Assembly: GCA_002373875.1 (NCBI GenBank) | Contig: DFKQ01000060.1 | Span: 13,194-77,193 of the forward strand | Direction of reading: 5' to 3' | Source: Lachnospiraceae bacterium UBA3641 | GTDB taxonomy: Bacteria; Bacillota; Clostridia; Lachnospirales; Lachnospiraceae | Length of the DNA: 64,000 nt | Shown: positions 18,245-26,641 of the stretch, piece by piece | Numbering within the stretch: the stretch's first letter is position 1 | Layout: each line of letters opens with the position of its first letter | The notes under the pieces: model-generated | What the model was told of the DNA's origin: nothing | What the model saw: the letters and a program-made list of their open reading frames with translations, nothing else | The model's database searches: none | Translations under genes and position numbers: made by a program

Positions 18245-19348
18245 TTAAATGCTGTCCTGCTTTGTCAGGATCCTGATTACCTTCTCCCAACTGCTTCCCG
18301 GAACACTTCCGACATACCGGTCATCGGTTGCAGCTTTGAAAAACAGTTCCTTCTTTATCGCCTTCTCCATAAGGTTCGCAAGCTCTTCCGGCTTAAAGGG
18401 ATCAAAATAAGCCGCCTGCTCGTATCCGTTAAGCACCTCATGGCAGAAGGGGCAGTCAGATGCAAGTATCCTGCCCCCAACCGCTCTTGCCTCTGCCGGC
18501 GGATACCCGAAGGTTTCTATATATGACGGAAACAGGAGTATCTCCCTCCTGTAGCGTTCAAACACCTCATCCCTCGGAATACGCCCGATGTATCTTACCT
18601 GCTCATACTCCGGATACCTGCCAAGGGAGGGTATATCTCCCTTATTAAGGGTAAAAGCCACCTCGAAATCCGTTATTCCCCTGTTTATCAGGAGTCCTGC
18701 AGCCTCCAGTATACAGGCATGATTCTTATACAATATCTCTCCCGCCGGATAAAAAAAACGGTTTCGATCCTGCTTTTCATATACGGCAGAAGCCCAGTCC
18801 CTCTGCCTATCCGGAATGATAATATCCGGCAGTATACCGATCACTTTATCCCCGGCAACCCCGGTCTTGTCTATTACAGCCTTCCTCATCCATTCCGTCT
18901 GGACTATCACCTTATCCGCTCTCTTAACAGAAAGATCGATCATCCTGCCTATAAGCTTCTGGTACACGGCGTACTCCCGCTCCTCAGGCTTAAATAAGGA
19001 AAAGCTCTTCCATGTCTGATACGGAAGGGGCTGATGAACATACAGAACCTGCCTGCCCCTGTAGCCGCGCGGCAGCGTGTTCTGCATCGAAAACAGCACA
19101 TCCGGCTTAAGGTTTTCCAGATAACGGGCACCGGTATGAAGATCGAACATAAGCCTGTTCTTACGGCTTGACTTCACATCATCCCGGACAAGCACCCGGA
19201 TATTGTCCCTTTCCTCAAGCAGCGTATCTCCCAGTACGAATACCCACTCATTTCCCTTATCATATCCCGCAACATAATTGTAGAAATCTCTCAATATCGA
19301 CAGGGCACCCGTCTTGCTCGCTGCTATATCATTTACAACTATCCTCAT
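18245..19348 (-). CDS. Glycosyltransferase family 4 (WbaZ/mannosyltransferase-like)
   Basis: 367 residues with a GT-B layout. The N-lobe starts MRIVVNDIAASKTGALSILR and VLYVHQPLPYQTW. The C-lobe has RFFYPAGEILYKNH and the LLFPSYIETFGYPPAEARAVGG segment, which carries the E-x7-E donor-site pattern with two Glu. It probably adds an internal sugar to the same repeat unit as the WbsX-like and GT2 proteins downstream in the same run. A hairpin that may end transcription from capG lies just upstream (19396-19431). Confidence 0.88.
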   Translation of the reverse strand: MRIVVNDIAASKTGALSILRDFYNYVAGYDKGNEWVFVLGDTLLEERDNIRVLVRDDVKSSRKNRLMFDLHTGARYLENLKPDVLFSMQNTLPRGYRGRQVLYVHQPLPYQTWKSFSLFKPEEREYAVYQKLIGRMIDLSVKRADKVIVQTEWMRKAVIDKTGVAGDKVIGILPDIIIPDRQRDWASAVYEKQDRNRFFYPAGEILYKNHACILEAAGLLINRGITDFEVAFTLNKGDIPSLGRYPEYEQVRYIGRIPRDEVFERYRREILLFPSYIETFGYPPAEARAVGGRILASDCPFCHEVLNGYEQAAYFDPFKPEELANLMEKAIKKELFFKAATDDRYVGSVPGSSWEKVIRILTKQDSI

Positions 19349-19395
19349 ATATCATCCACTATCCCGATACTGAACAGACAAATAAATATGCAAAA

Positions 19396-19431
19396 GCCGG
19401 CAATCCATTATAATTTACCATAGATTGCCGG
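19396..19431 (-). terminator. Hairpin, probable terminator of the capG unit
   Basis: GCCGGCAATC and GATTGCCGGC arms (10 bases each, perfect) with a 16-base loop; on the minus strand a short TTTT run follows. It lies between capG (ends 19743) and the GT4 gene starting at 19348. Confidence 0.55.
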
Positions 19432-19730
19432 CTTTATCAAATACGGTGATTTTTAATATACTTGACTATGACTTTCCGAATGCAAACAAGGAAATGCATT
19501 CGGAAATCCCGCCTTCTGCGGGACACACCTCTGCTTTTGGCAGAGCCTGGTCGAATACGAATCCCGAAGTTCTGAAACTGATGGGAACCAAATCAGGAAA
19601 CTATTCCGTATATAGGGACAGGCTTATAAAACGCGGAGTTATCCTCGCAAAACAAGGCTATATCCGTCTCAATCCGCCATTTTTCGCAGAATATATCAAG
19701 AATTACGGAATGAGCGAAATGTTCTATTAA
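19425..19730 (+). pseudogene. C-terminal remnant of an AAA-type ATPase
   Basis: The 101-codon plus-strand frame has no usable N-terminus of any known protein. Only the last 60 residues look genuine: KLMGTKSGNYSVYRDRLIKR followed by a hydrophobic LNPPFFAEYI segment resembles the winged-helix end of the large, mobile-like ATP-binding protein family common in Firmicutes. The preceding part is made of three adjacent hairpins (19473-19545) and is probably repeat DNA. No Walker motifs are present, so this is read as a decayed fragment. Confidence 0.55.
19473..19545. repeat. Three adjacent perfect hairpins
   Basis: Hairpin 1: TTTCCGAATGC / GCATTCGGAAA (19473-19483 and 19496-19506). Hairpin 2: TCCCGC-CTTCT-GCGGGA (19507-19523). 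Hairpin 3: CTCTGC-TTTTG-GCAGAG (19529-19545). No bases separate hairpins 1 and 2, and five separate 2 and 3. This is either a structured repeat or a structured RNA segment. Confidence 0.6.
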
Positions 19731-19742
19731 TCGAATGAAATA

Positions 19743-20870
19743 TTATGATTTAAGCCACACCGTCCTGTTCACGATATCCGTATAGCTCTGGATTATTTTA
19801 ACAACCTTTACCGACACGTTGGTATCGGCATAATCCTCTGCCATTACAGTTTCCTCTTTATTCTCATACATTGAAAGAGCAAGCTCCGTTGCCTGTTCCA
19901 CCGTACATCCCGTGATACCGCCTATCACAACCGTCCCCTTATCAAGCACCTCAGGTCTCTCGGTTGAAGTCCTGATAAGCACTCCCGGGAAATTCAGCAT
20001 TGCCGATTCCTCGGACAGGGTTCCGCTGTCCGAAAGGACACAGTAGGCATTCATCTGGAGCATGTTATAATCAAGGAATCCGAAGGGCTTCATATTGCTT
20101 ACCAGCGGATGAAACTTAAAATTCCTCATCTCGATAAACTTCTTTGACCTTGGATGAGTGGAATATATCACCGGCATCTGATACTTTTCCGCAATATTGT
20201 TTATGGAATTCATAAGCTCCATGAAGTTATCTTCAAGATCGATATTCTCCTCCCTGTGGGCCGATACAAGTATGTATCTGCGTTTCTCAAGCTTCAGCCT
20301 CTCAAATACATCACTTTTTAAAATATCGTCCATGTGGTCACGAAGCACTTCGCGCATTGGTGACCCTGTTACAAACATGGTCTTTCCGTCAATTCCTTCC
20401 GACAGCAGATACCTTCTCGAATGCTCGGTATAGGGGAGATTAATGTCCGATATATGGTCCACTATCTTTCTGTTGATCATCTCCGAAACATTCCAGTCCC
20501 AGCAGCGGTTGCCGGCTTCCATATGAAAGATCGGGATCTTAAGCCTCTTGGCACTTATCGCAGAAAGCGCCGAATTGGTATCGCCAAGTATAAGCAGCGC
20601 ATCCGGCTTGACCTCCTGCATAAGGGTATATGACTTTGCGATTATATTACCCATGGTCTCGCCAAGGTTAGCTCCTACCGATTCAAGATAATAGTCAGGC
20701 TCTCTCAGCTTCAGATCCTCGAAGAATATCTGATTAAGTGTGTAATCGTAATTCTGCCCCGTGTGTACAAGCACATGGTCAAAATATTTATCCGCGCACT
20801 TTATCACCGCCGACAGCCTTATTATCTCGGGGCGTGTACCCACTATTGTCATTAATCTCAATCTGTCCAT
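19743..20870 (-). CDS. capG: UDP-2-acetamido-2,6-dideoxy-L-talose 2-epimerase (UDP-L-FucNAc synthesis)
   Basis: About 375 residues from the ATG at 20870 with GGAG upstream. It belongs to the non-hydrolysing UDP-GlcNAc 2-epimerase fold: IVGTRPEIIRLSAVI at the N-terminus, LVHTGQNYD, ILGDTNSALS and HMEAGNRCWDWNVSEMINR. Its position directly after CapF and CapE identifies it as the CapG/FnlC/WbjD branch rather than a ManNAc-forming WecB. It performs the last step to UDP-N-acetyl-L-fucosamine. It lies four bases past the capF stop and ends the operon. Confidence 0.9.
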   Translation of the reverse strand: MDRLRLMTIVGTRPEIIRLSAVIKCADKYFDHVLVHTGQNYDYTLNQIFFEDLKLREPDYYLESVGANLGETMGNIIAKSYTLMQEVKPDALLILGDTNSALSAISAKRLKIPIFHMEAGNRCWDWNVSEMINRKIVDHISDINLPYTEHSRRYLLSEGIDGKTMFVTGSPMREVLRDHMDDILKSDVFERLKLEKRRYILVSAHREENIDLEDNFMELMNSINNIAEKYQMPVIYSTHPRSKKFIEMRNFKFHPLVSNMKPFGFLDYNMLQMNAYCVLSDSGTLSEESAMLNFPGVLIRTSTERPEVLDKGTVVIGGITGCTVEQATELALSMYENKEETVMAEDYADTNVSVKVVKIIQSYTDIVNRTVWLKS

Positions 20871-20891
20871 ATGCACTCCATATCTCATTAT

Positions 20892-22007
20892 CTATCGTCT
20901 TACGGGTTCGTAGAAGGTATCCGGCCTGTCCGGGTTAAAAGCTTCGTTTGCCCACATAACGGTAACCATATCCTCATCACCTTCATTGGTAATGCAATGG
21001 GTATAACCCGTCGGTATATCAACGACCGTAAGTTCATCGCCGTTTACATGGTAATCGACCACTTCATCGGTTCCGTACTTCCTGAAGCTTATACAGCCCC
21101 TGCCGCGTACTACAAGGAACTTCTCATTCTTCGAATGGTGCCAGTGATTACCCTTGGTGATCCCCGGATGGCTGATATTCACCGATACCTGCCCCCTGTC
21201 AGGAGTCTTAATAAATTCCGTAAAGGAGCCCCTCTCATCCATGTTCATCTTCAGAGGGTAAGCAAGATCATCCACAGGAAGATAGCTTAAATACGTACTG
21301 TAGAGCTTACGTTCCAACTCATCGGCAAGATCGGGAAGCAGAAGCTTCTTCCTTTTCTCTTTAAAAGATGTGATGATCTCAACTATACGACCCAGGGTTG
21401 TCGTATGCACCGTAGGGATGGCACCGTATTTCCCTGTAAGATTGGCCCTTCCTTCCATGGCCGCAATGAACTCGGATACAACATCATCTATGTATACCAG
21501 CTTCATAACGACCGAAGCATCATTGACCTTTATCGGAAGTCCCGCCGCTATGTTGTTACAGAAGGTCGCCACTGCACTGTTGTAATTAGGTCTGCACCAT
21601 TTACCGAACACATTCTGCAACCGATAAACAAATACCGGTGACCCGGTTTCGGAGGAATATGCAAACATAAGCTCTTCGCCCGCCCGCTTGCTCCTGCCGT
21701 AAGGATTGTCAAGCTCGGCCTGTATCGAAGATGTAATGAGTACCGGTGCTTTATTTCCGTTATCCTTAAGGCTCTTAAGCAGGATGTCGGTAAATCCGAA
21801 GTTCCCGGTCATGAATTCATCTTCATTCTCGGGACGATTGACACCGGCAAGATGAAACACGAAATCACAGTCTTTCGTAAATCTGTCAAGCTCCGACAAG
21901 TCGGTATCCACGTCGTATTCGTATATATCATTGTATTTTCTGTTCTTAAGCTCCGCGATCAGATTCTTACCGATAAACCCGCGCGCACCTGTCACAAGGA
22001 TCCTCAT
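20892..22007 (-). CDS. capF: CapF-type bifunctional epimerase/reductase (UDP-L-FucNAc synthesis)
   Basis: 371 residues in two domains. The N-terminal SDR has GARGFIGKNL for NAD(P) binding and NPYGRSKRAGE with the YxxxK catalytic pair. The C-terminal cupin (about 240-371) has the metal-binding NHWHHSKNEKFLVV segment. This two-domain build is specific to CapF/FnlB/WbjC, which 3-epimerises and reduces the 4-keto sugar made by CapE. It is co-transcribed with capE (29-base gap) and capG. Confidence 0.93.
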   Translation of the reverse strand: MRILVTGARGFIGKNLIAELKNRKYNDIYEYDVDTDLSELDRFTKDCDFVFHLAGVNRPENEDEFMTGNFGFTDILLKSLKDNGNKAPVLITSSIQAELDNPYGRSKRAGEELMFAYSSETGSPVFVYRLQNVFGKWCRPNYNSAVATFCNNIAAGLPIKVNDASVVMKLVYIDDVVSEFIAAMEGRANLTGKYGAIPTVHTTTLGRIVEIITSFKEKRKKLLLPDLADELERKLYSTYLSYLPVDDLAYPLKMNMDERGSFTEFIKTPDRGQVSVNISHPGITKGNHWHHSKNEKFLVVRGRGCISFRKYGTDEVVDYHVNGDELTVVDIPTGYTHCITNEGDEDMVTVMWANEAFNPDRPDTFYEPVRR

Positions 22008-22036
22008 TCTCTCCCATCCTGTTCCGAATAGTTACT

Positions 22037-23065
22037 TCATCTTCTTGATTCGTTATAAGCCTCTATCTCATTCCTGATATATTCAAGCGAAAGCAGCTTC
22101 TCCTTTACCTGTTCCACATTCAATATCTCGGTATTATTTGAATTGAACTCGGTAAGCTTCGTTCTCTCCTGGTTACCCTCCACGAAATATTTATCGTAAT
22201 TAAGGTCTCTCTGATCACAGGGTACGCGGAAAAAGCCTCCCATATCAACAGCCCTTGCGCACTCCTCGTTGGTAAGCAGGGTTTCATACATCTTCTCACC
22301 GTGTCTTATTCCTATGACTTTAACCTCGTTATCCGCATTAAAGAGCTCCTTAACAGCCTGAGCCAACACCTCGATGGTGCAGGCCGGAGCCTTCTGAACC
22401 ATGATATCTCCCGCCTGCGCATTCTCGAAGGCGAAGATCACAAGCTCCACCGCCTCTTCGAGGCTCATGATAAATCTTGTCATCTTAGGCTCGGTCACGG
22501 TAAGAGGCTTGCCTTCCTTTATCTGCTCGATAAACAGGGGGATGACAGAGCCCCGTGAGCACATGACATTGCCGTATCTTGTTCCGCAGATAAGTGTCTT
22601 ATCGGGATCTACAGTCCTTGATTTTGCCACGAAAACCTTCTCCATCATGGCCTTGCTGGTACCCATTGCATTAACGGGATAAGCCGCCTTATCGGTGGAT
22701 AAGCATATCACCTTTTTGACGCCTGCTTCGATCGCGGCGGTAAGGACATTGTCCGTACCGATCACATTGGTCCTAACGGCCTCCATCGGAAAGAATTCAC
22801 AGGAAGGAACCTGCTTAAGGGCTGCTGCATGGAAAATATAATCAACCCCGTGCATAGCGTCCCTTACACTCTGGATATCCCTGACATTTCCGATATAGTA
22901 TTTGATCTTGGGATCATTATACTGATGCCTCATATCATCCTGCTTCTTCTCATCCCTCGAAAAGATCCGGATCTCCTTAATGTCAGTATCCAGGAAACGG
23001 TTGAGTACGGCGTTGCCGAAAGAACCCGTCCCTCCTGTTATAAGTAAAGTCTTGTCTTTAAACAT
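22037..23065 (-). CDS. capE: UDP-GlcNAc 4,6-dehydratase, inverting (UDP-L-FucNAc synthesis)
   Basis: About 342 residues from the ATG at 23065, which has AGGAG six bases upstream; an earlier ATG is poorly spaced. TGGTGSFGNAV binds NAD(P). LSTDKAAYPVNAMGTSKAMM is the CapE/FlaA1/PseB active site, with Met and Lys at the position of the usual YxxxK pair. The enzyme turns UDP-GlcNAc into the 5-inverted 4-keto-6-deoxy sugar, the common precursor of L-FucNAc and of pseudaminic acid. It could therefore feed two pathways in this window. Confidence 0.93.
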   Translation of the reverse strand: MFKDKTLLITGGTGSFGNAVLNRFLDTDIKEIRIFSRDEKKQDDMRHQYNDPKIKYYIGNVRDIQSVRDAMHGVDYIFHAAALKQVPSCEFFPMEAVRTNVIGTDNVLTAAIEAGVKKVICLSTDKAAYPVNAMGTSKAMMEKVFVAKSRTVDPDKTLICGTRYGNVMCSRGSVIPLFIEQIKEGKPLTVTEPKMTRFIMSLEEAVELVIFAFENAQAGDIMVQKAPACTIEVLAQAVKELFNADNEVKVIGIRHGEKMYETLLTNEECARAVDMGGFFRVPCDQRDLNYDKYFVEGNQERTKLTEFNSNNTEILNVEQVKEKLLSLEYIRNEIEAYNESRR

Positions 23066-23147
23066 CTTCTTCTCCTGTATCATATCCCTTTAAAGCTTAA
23101 ACGTCAGGTTCGTGATCGAAACCTTCCGGCAGAGCGCAGGCAGTATC

Positions 23148-24344
23148 CTATACTGTCCCCGCAGCATGACCACCGTATCTTTCAAGCAGGGACACGCTCC
23201 GGCTTACATCAAAATTAGCCTCCAGATACCTGCGTCCGTTCATTCCCATGGTGTTACGCCTCTTCTCATCCATCATTTCTTCAATGCATTTCCAGAAGGC
23301 GGGGACATCATCAGACCGGCACCAAAGTCCGCATTCAGCCTCTTTAGTTATCAGATCCTTTATATCCGTATTCGGATCCGTGCAGGCTATCATCGGCTTG
23401 GCCATGGACATATATGACAGTGTCCTTGATGGATAATTGGGAATGGTAAACCTTACATCCAGAGATACTATACCAATATCACAGGTATCCATAAGCTTGC
23501 TGTATTCATCCGGCGGAAGATAATCGAAAAACCTCGCATTTGAAGCCCCTTCACATGTCCGTCTCACAAGCTCCGCTTCACTTCCGTTACCGGCAAATAT
23601 GAATTCAACCTTATCATATATGGGTGATTTATCGTACTGTATTACCTTAAGAAGGTAATCGACCGCCTGAGGCTTACCCAGGTTACCGCCAAATACAAGC
23701 CTTAACTTCCTTCCGGTTATGAACTTAAGTTCCTCTTCCTTAAGGGGAGGTACCTTTATTGTATTCGGAAATACAATCATTTTATCTTCGCTTATTCCGG
23801 GATTATTATCCTTCAGATATCTTAAATTCCCTTCGGACATGCAGCCGATAACATCCGACAGGTCATACAACTTTTTCTCTTTGTTCCTGAAGAACCTGTG
23901 TATGATCCCGCCCTTGCCGAAGAGTCCGATATCGACGGCATTCTGGGGAAAAATATCCTTAAGCATAAGAAAGGCCCTGCAACCGTAAACCTTCTTGCAA
24001 TATCTGACCACATTTGCAAAGGTCACGGGCGGGGTTGCATATAGTACAAGATCAAAATGATCTCCCGAAAGGAATGACCTTACTGCCGATTTAAGCTTCG
24101 GCTCAAGCAGCAGTGTGTTTATTCCCTTCTTTATGAAATTGACTCCGAACACTTCACCTGTGGAAACCTTAAGTATACGGACACCCTCTTCTGTTACCAT
24201 TTTTGTTTGCGGGGTATTCCTCGGACTGTCGGCACAGGCTATCGTAACCTTATGTCCCGCTGCACTCAGCGCATTTATAAGATCCGGATATATCCCCGCT
24301 TCCTTAAGATCCGGTTTTTTTAGCGTTAGATATAATATGTCCAT
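23148..24344 (-). CDS. WbuB-like glycosyltransferase (family 4), probable L-FucNAc transferase
   Basis: 398 residues, GT-B. The LMLKDIFPQNAVDIGLFGKG segment, the GCMSEGNLRYL segment and FGGNLGKPQAVDYLL match the WbuB-like subfamily, whose characterised members sit beside fnlA-fnlB-fnlC and are assigned L-FucNAc transfer. Here it directly precedes capE-capF-capG in the transcript, which supports the same role. The C-lobe DIGIVSLDVRFTIPNYPSRTL is the donor-site region. Confidence 0.87.
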   Translation of the reverse strand: MDILYLTLKKPDLKEAGIYPDLINALSAAGHKVTIACADSPRNTPQTKMVTEEGVRILKVSTGEVFGVNFIKKGINTLLLEPKLKSAVRSFLSGDHFDLVLYATPPVTFANVVRYCKKVYGCRAFLMLKDIFPQNAVDIGLFGKGGIIHRFFRNKEKKLYDLSDVIGCMSEGNLRYLKDNNPGISEDKMIVFPNTIKVPPLKEEELKFITGRKLRLVFGGNLGKPQAVDYLLKVIQYDKSPIYDKVEFIFAGNGSEAELVRRTCEGASNARFFDYLPPDEYSKLMDTCDIGIVSLDVRFTIPNYPSRTLSYMSMAKPMIACTDPNTDIKDLITKEAECGLWCRSDDVPAFWKCIEEMMDEKRRNTMGMNGRRYLEANFDVSRSVSLLERYGGHAAGTV

Positions 24345-24358
24345 ATTTTGATCATTAA

Positions 24359-25039
24359 CTAGCGAATGATCTTTACAAGATCTTCAAGTGAAGTCACCCG
24401 CGCCGTTTCTCTGTATCCTTCCCTGTATGGCCGGTCGGCATAGATACTCTCCGGCCTTATGATCCTTACCGTCATTATCGGAAAATCACGTCCTATGAAG
24501 AAATCCTTCTCGGGGTTGTCACCTACATAAACCATATCGGACCAATCAGTCAAAAATGCTTCCTTCATCATAATGAAGGGCCTTGGGTCCGGCTTCCAGT
24601 AATCCCGCCCAAGTTCATCGGTAATGATTATCTTGTCAAAAAGCCTCTTCCCGTTCACATTAAGAACCGTAAGCTTCTTGCGCTGCGCCACTGCATATCC
24701 ATCCGATAAAATACCCAGCTTGATCCCTCTGTTCTTAAGGGAAGCAAGTGCGGGCTTTACATCCGGGTAGAAATGAACCTCCGGGGTATGCTCTCTGTAT
24801 ACCTCAACCAGCTCCAGTATTTCATTTTCCTTATACGCAATATCGTGGGCACTAAGCAGGCGGTTAAATACCTTCTTTGGGCTCTCCAGATACAGATCGT
24901 AGAGCTGTCTTGCGCTCATGCGTTCATCCCATCCGTACATATCCTTAAGGAACCTGGATACCGCCCTGTAACCGCTCCGTATGTATTCATCCTCCGATAT
25001 CAGCGTATCATCAAGGTCAAATATTACTGCCTTCTTCAT
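24359..25039 (-). CDS. HAD family hydrolase paired with ATP-grasp gene
   Basis: 226 residues. FDLDDT (Asp8 nucleophile, Asp10 acid), an alpha-helical cap, LGILSDGYA (motif II), a YWKPDPRPF lysine segment (motif III) and VYVGDNPEKDF (motif IV) give a complete HAD phosphatase. It overlaps the upstream ATP-grasp gene by 23 bases, so the two are translationally coupled and probably act in one step or on one metabolite. The substrate is unknown; a sugar phosphate or acyl phosphate is possible. Confidence 0.88.
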   Translation of the reverse strand: MKKAVIFDLDDTLISEDEYIRSGYRAVSRFLKDMYGWDERMSARQLYDLYLESPKKVFNRLLSAHDIAYKENEILELVEVYREHTPEVHFYPDVKPALASLKNRGIKLGILSDGYAVAQRKKLTVLNVNGKRLFDKIIITDELGRDYWKPDPRPFIMMKEAFLTDWSDMVYVGDNPEKDFFIGRDFPIMTVRIIRPESIYADRPYREGYRETARVTSLEDLVKIIR

Positions 25040-26015
25040 ACTCGAGTACCATATCTTCGTTTAACATAATGCATGAATCAAAGCGCAGGAAGGTGATATT
25101 CTCCCTGTAATCTTCGTTATATGTTAAAACCTCACCCTTAAGGAGACGGTACAGGTTCTTGCATGAATCGGCCCCTGCCATTATCGACATGGGCGCTCCG
25201 CCTCCGAAGCGAGGATTGATCTCGATATACTCGATACCTCTGTATGTTTTACGGCATTGTACCGTGATGTGACCTACAGGCTTAAGCTCTTCCATAAGCC
25301 TTCTCACATCCGCCATGATGTCCGCATCCTTTACGATACGGCCCTTCATTATCTCCCCGCTCCTTGTCGCGATACGAAGCCTGGGAACCATAGTAATGAT
25401 ATTGCTGTCAAAATCAAGGAATACATCGATCGTATATTCCTCGCCATCCATATAATCCTGTACCATCGGATTCTTAACAAGCGTCAGGATGGCATCAAGC
25501 TCCGTCTTATCATTCACCCTGTAGGTGTCTATGCTGGAGCTTCCGTCTATCGGTTTAACAAAAAGAGGATATTTGGCATTACCGTTCCTTATCTCCTGCG
25601 CCGTATACAGGTGCGGAACCTTGAAGCCGTGCTCCTCCATATAACTCTGCGTATTAAGCTTATTCCTGCAGATATTTACAACTGAAAGGGATGATACAAG
25701 TATCCTGGCCCCTGTTGCGTCTTCCATTTTCTTCCTGTTTTCTGCCAGCAGGAGCAGTTCGGTATCTATGGTCGGAACTACCAGCGAAACCTTCTCTTCG
25801 TTACATATTTCGATAAGGGCCTTTATATAATCGCCCGAATCAATACGCGGAACCAGCCTGTACTTGTCCGCAAAATACAAGGCAGGAGCAGTAGGCGAAC
25901 AATCAACTGCGATCACACTGCCGCTTATATCGAGGTCTTTTGCAGCCTTCTTGAAGCACTTTACAAGCTCCACTCTTCTTCCCGCGCTCAAAATAAGCAC
26001 ATTTATGTCCGACAT
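25017..26015 (-). CDS. ATP-grasp ligase of the polysaccharide locus
   Basis: 332 residues. The N-terminal domain starts VLILSAGRRVELVKCFKKA (preATP-grasp, carbamoyl-phosphate-synthetase-like). YPLFVKPIDGSSSID is the ATP lid, YMDGEEYTIDVF follows, and YIEINPRFGGG holds the Mg-binding Glu and Asn. ATP-grasp enzymes join a carboxylate to an amine via an acyl phosphate. In this locus the amine could be the 4-amino sugar produced by the PglE-like aminotransferase, since no acetyltransferase is seen. That link is inference. Confidence 0.85.
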   Translation of the reverse strand: MSDINVLILSAGRRVELVKCFKKAAKDLDISGSVIAVDCSPTAPALYFADKYRLVPRIDSGDYIKALIEICNEEKVSLVVPTIDTELLLLAENRKKMEDATGARILVSSLSVVNICRNKLNTQSYMEEHGFKVPHLYTAQEIRNGNAKYPLFVKPIDGSSSIDTYRVNDKTELDAILTLVKNPMVQDYMDGEEYTIDVFLDFDSNIITMVPRLRIATRSGEIMKGRIVKDADIMADVRRLMEELKPVGHITVQCRKTYRGIEYIEINPRFGGGAPMSIMAGADSCKNLYRLLKGEVLTYNEDYRENITFLRFDSCIMLNEDMVLEYEEGSNI

Positions 26016-26023
26016 AACCCTAC

Positions 26024-26641
26024 CTATTCCTCTCCCTTGAAGAAATCCATCGTCGCAGATCCTTCCGGGCTTATACCTTCCTTTTTAAGCACGTTCCTTA
26101 TCGTCATAATTACTATCTTAAGATCCAGGATGAAGGATACCTTCTCGGTATACTCCACATCATATTCGAACTTCTGCGGCCAGGTCAGGGCATTTCTTCC
26201 ATTAACCTGTGCCCAGCCTGTCAACCCCGGAAGAACGTCATGCCTGTGTTTCTGGCGTTCGTTGTACAGGGGCAGGTACTGCACCAGCAGGGGCCTCGGA
26301 CCCACAAGGGACATATCACCCTTCAGTATACAGAAGAGTTCCGGAAGCTCATCAAGGCTGCTGGCACGCAGCTTACGCCCAAAGGATGTAAGCCTGGCTT
26401 CATCCGGTTTAAGCACCCCGTTCTCATCACGCTCATCCGTCATGGAACGGAACTTGTACATGTGAAAGATCTTACCGTCCTTGCCCGGTCTGTCCTGATG
26501 GAACAATACGGGACTCCCGAGCCTGACCCTCACCAGTACAGCCAGCACAATAAACACGGGCGACAGGACAATGATCGCGGACAGCGATAAGACTATATCA
26601 AGCAATCGTTTTATAAATCTTTTATATATCATCTTACACAA
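26024..26641 (-). CDS. Short PglC-type phosphoglycosyl transferase
   Basis: 205 residues with one re-entrant hydrophobic helix at 13-38 and the monotopic PGT core: YKFRSMTDERDENG, ASSLDELPELFCIL and LVGPRPLLVQY, then GLTGWAQVNGRN. It transfers a sugar-1-phosphate, in relatives N,N'-diacetylbacillosamine, to undecaprenyl phosphate. The longest start is a TTG with GGAG about six bases upstream, overlapping the aminotransferase by eight bases; an ATG three codons later is an alternative. It is the second initiating enzyme in the window. Confidence 0.9.
   Translation of the reverse strand: MCKMIYKRFIKRLLDIVLSLSAIIVLSPVFIVLAVLVRVRLGSPVLFHQDRPGKDGKIFHMYKFRSMTDERDENGVLKPDEARLTSFGRKLRASSLDELPELFCILKGDMSLVGPRPLLVQYLPLYNERQKHRHDVLPGLTGWAQVNGRNALTWPQKFEYDVEYTEKVSFILDLKIVIMTIRNVLKKEGISPEGSATMDFFKGEE

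Noticed and set aside
19425..19550. Genuine N-terminus of a small plus-strand protein
   Set aside because: This part is made of hairpins, has no ribosome site, and encodes no recognisable domain.
19743..20870. NeuC or WecB for sialic acid or ManNAc synthesis
   Set aside because: Gene order with CapE and CapF and the HMEAGNRCWDWNVSE segment fit the L-FucNAc epimerase better.
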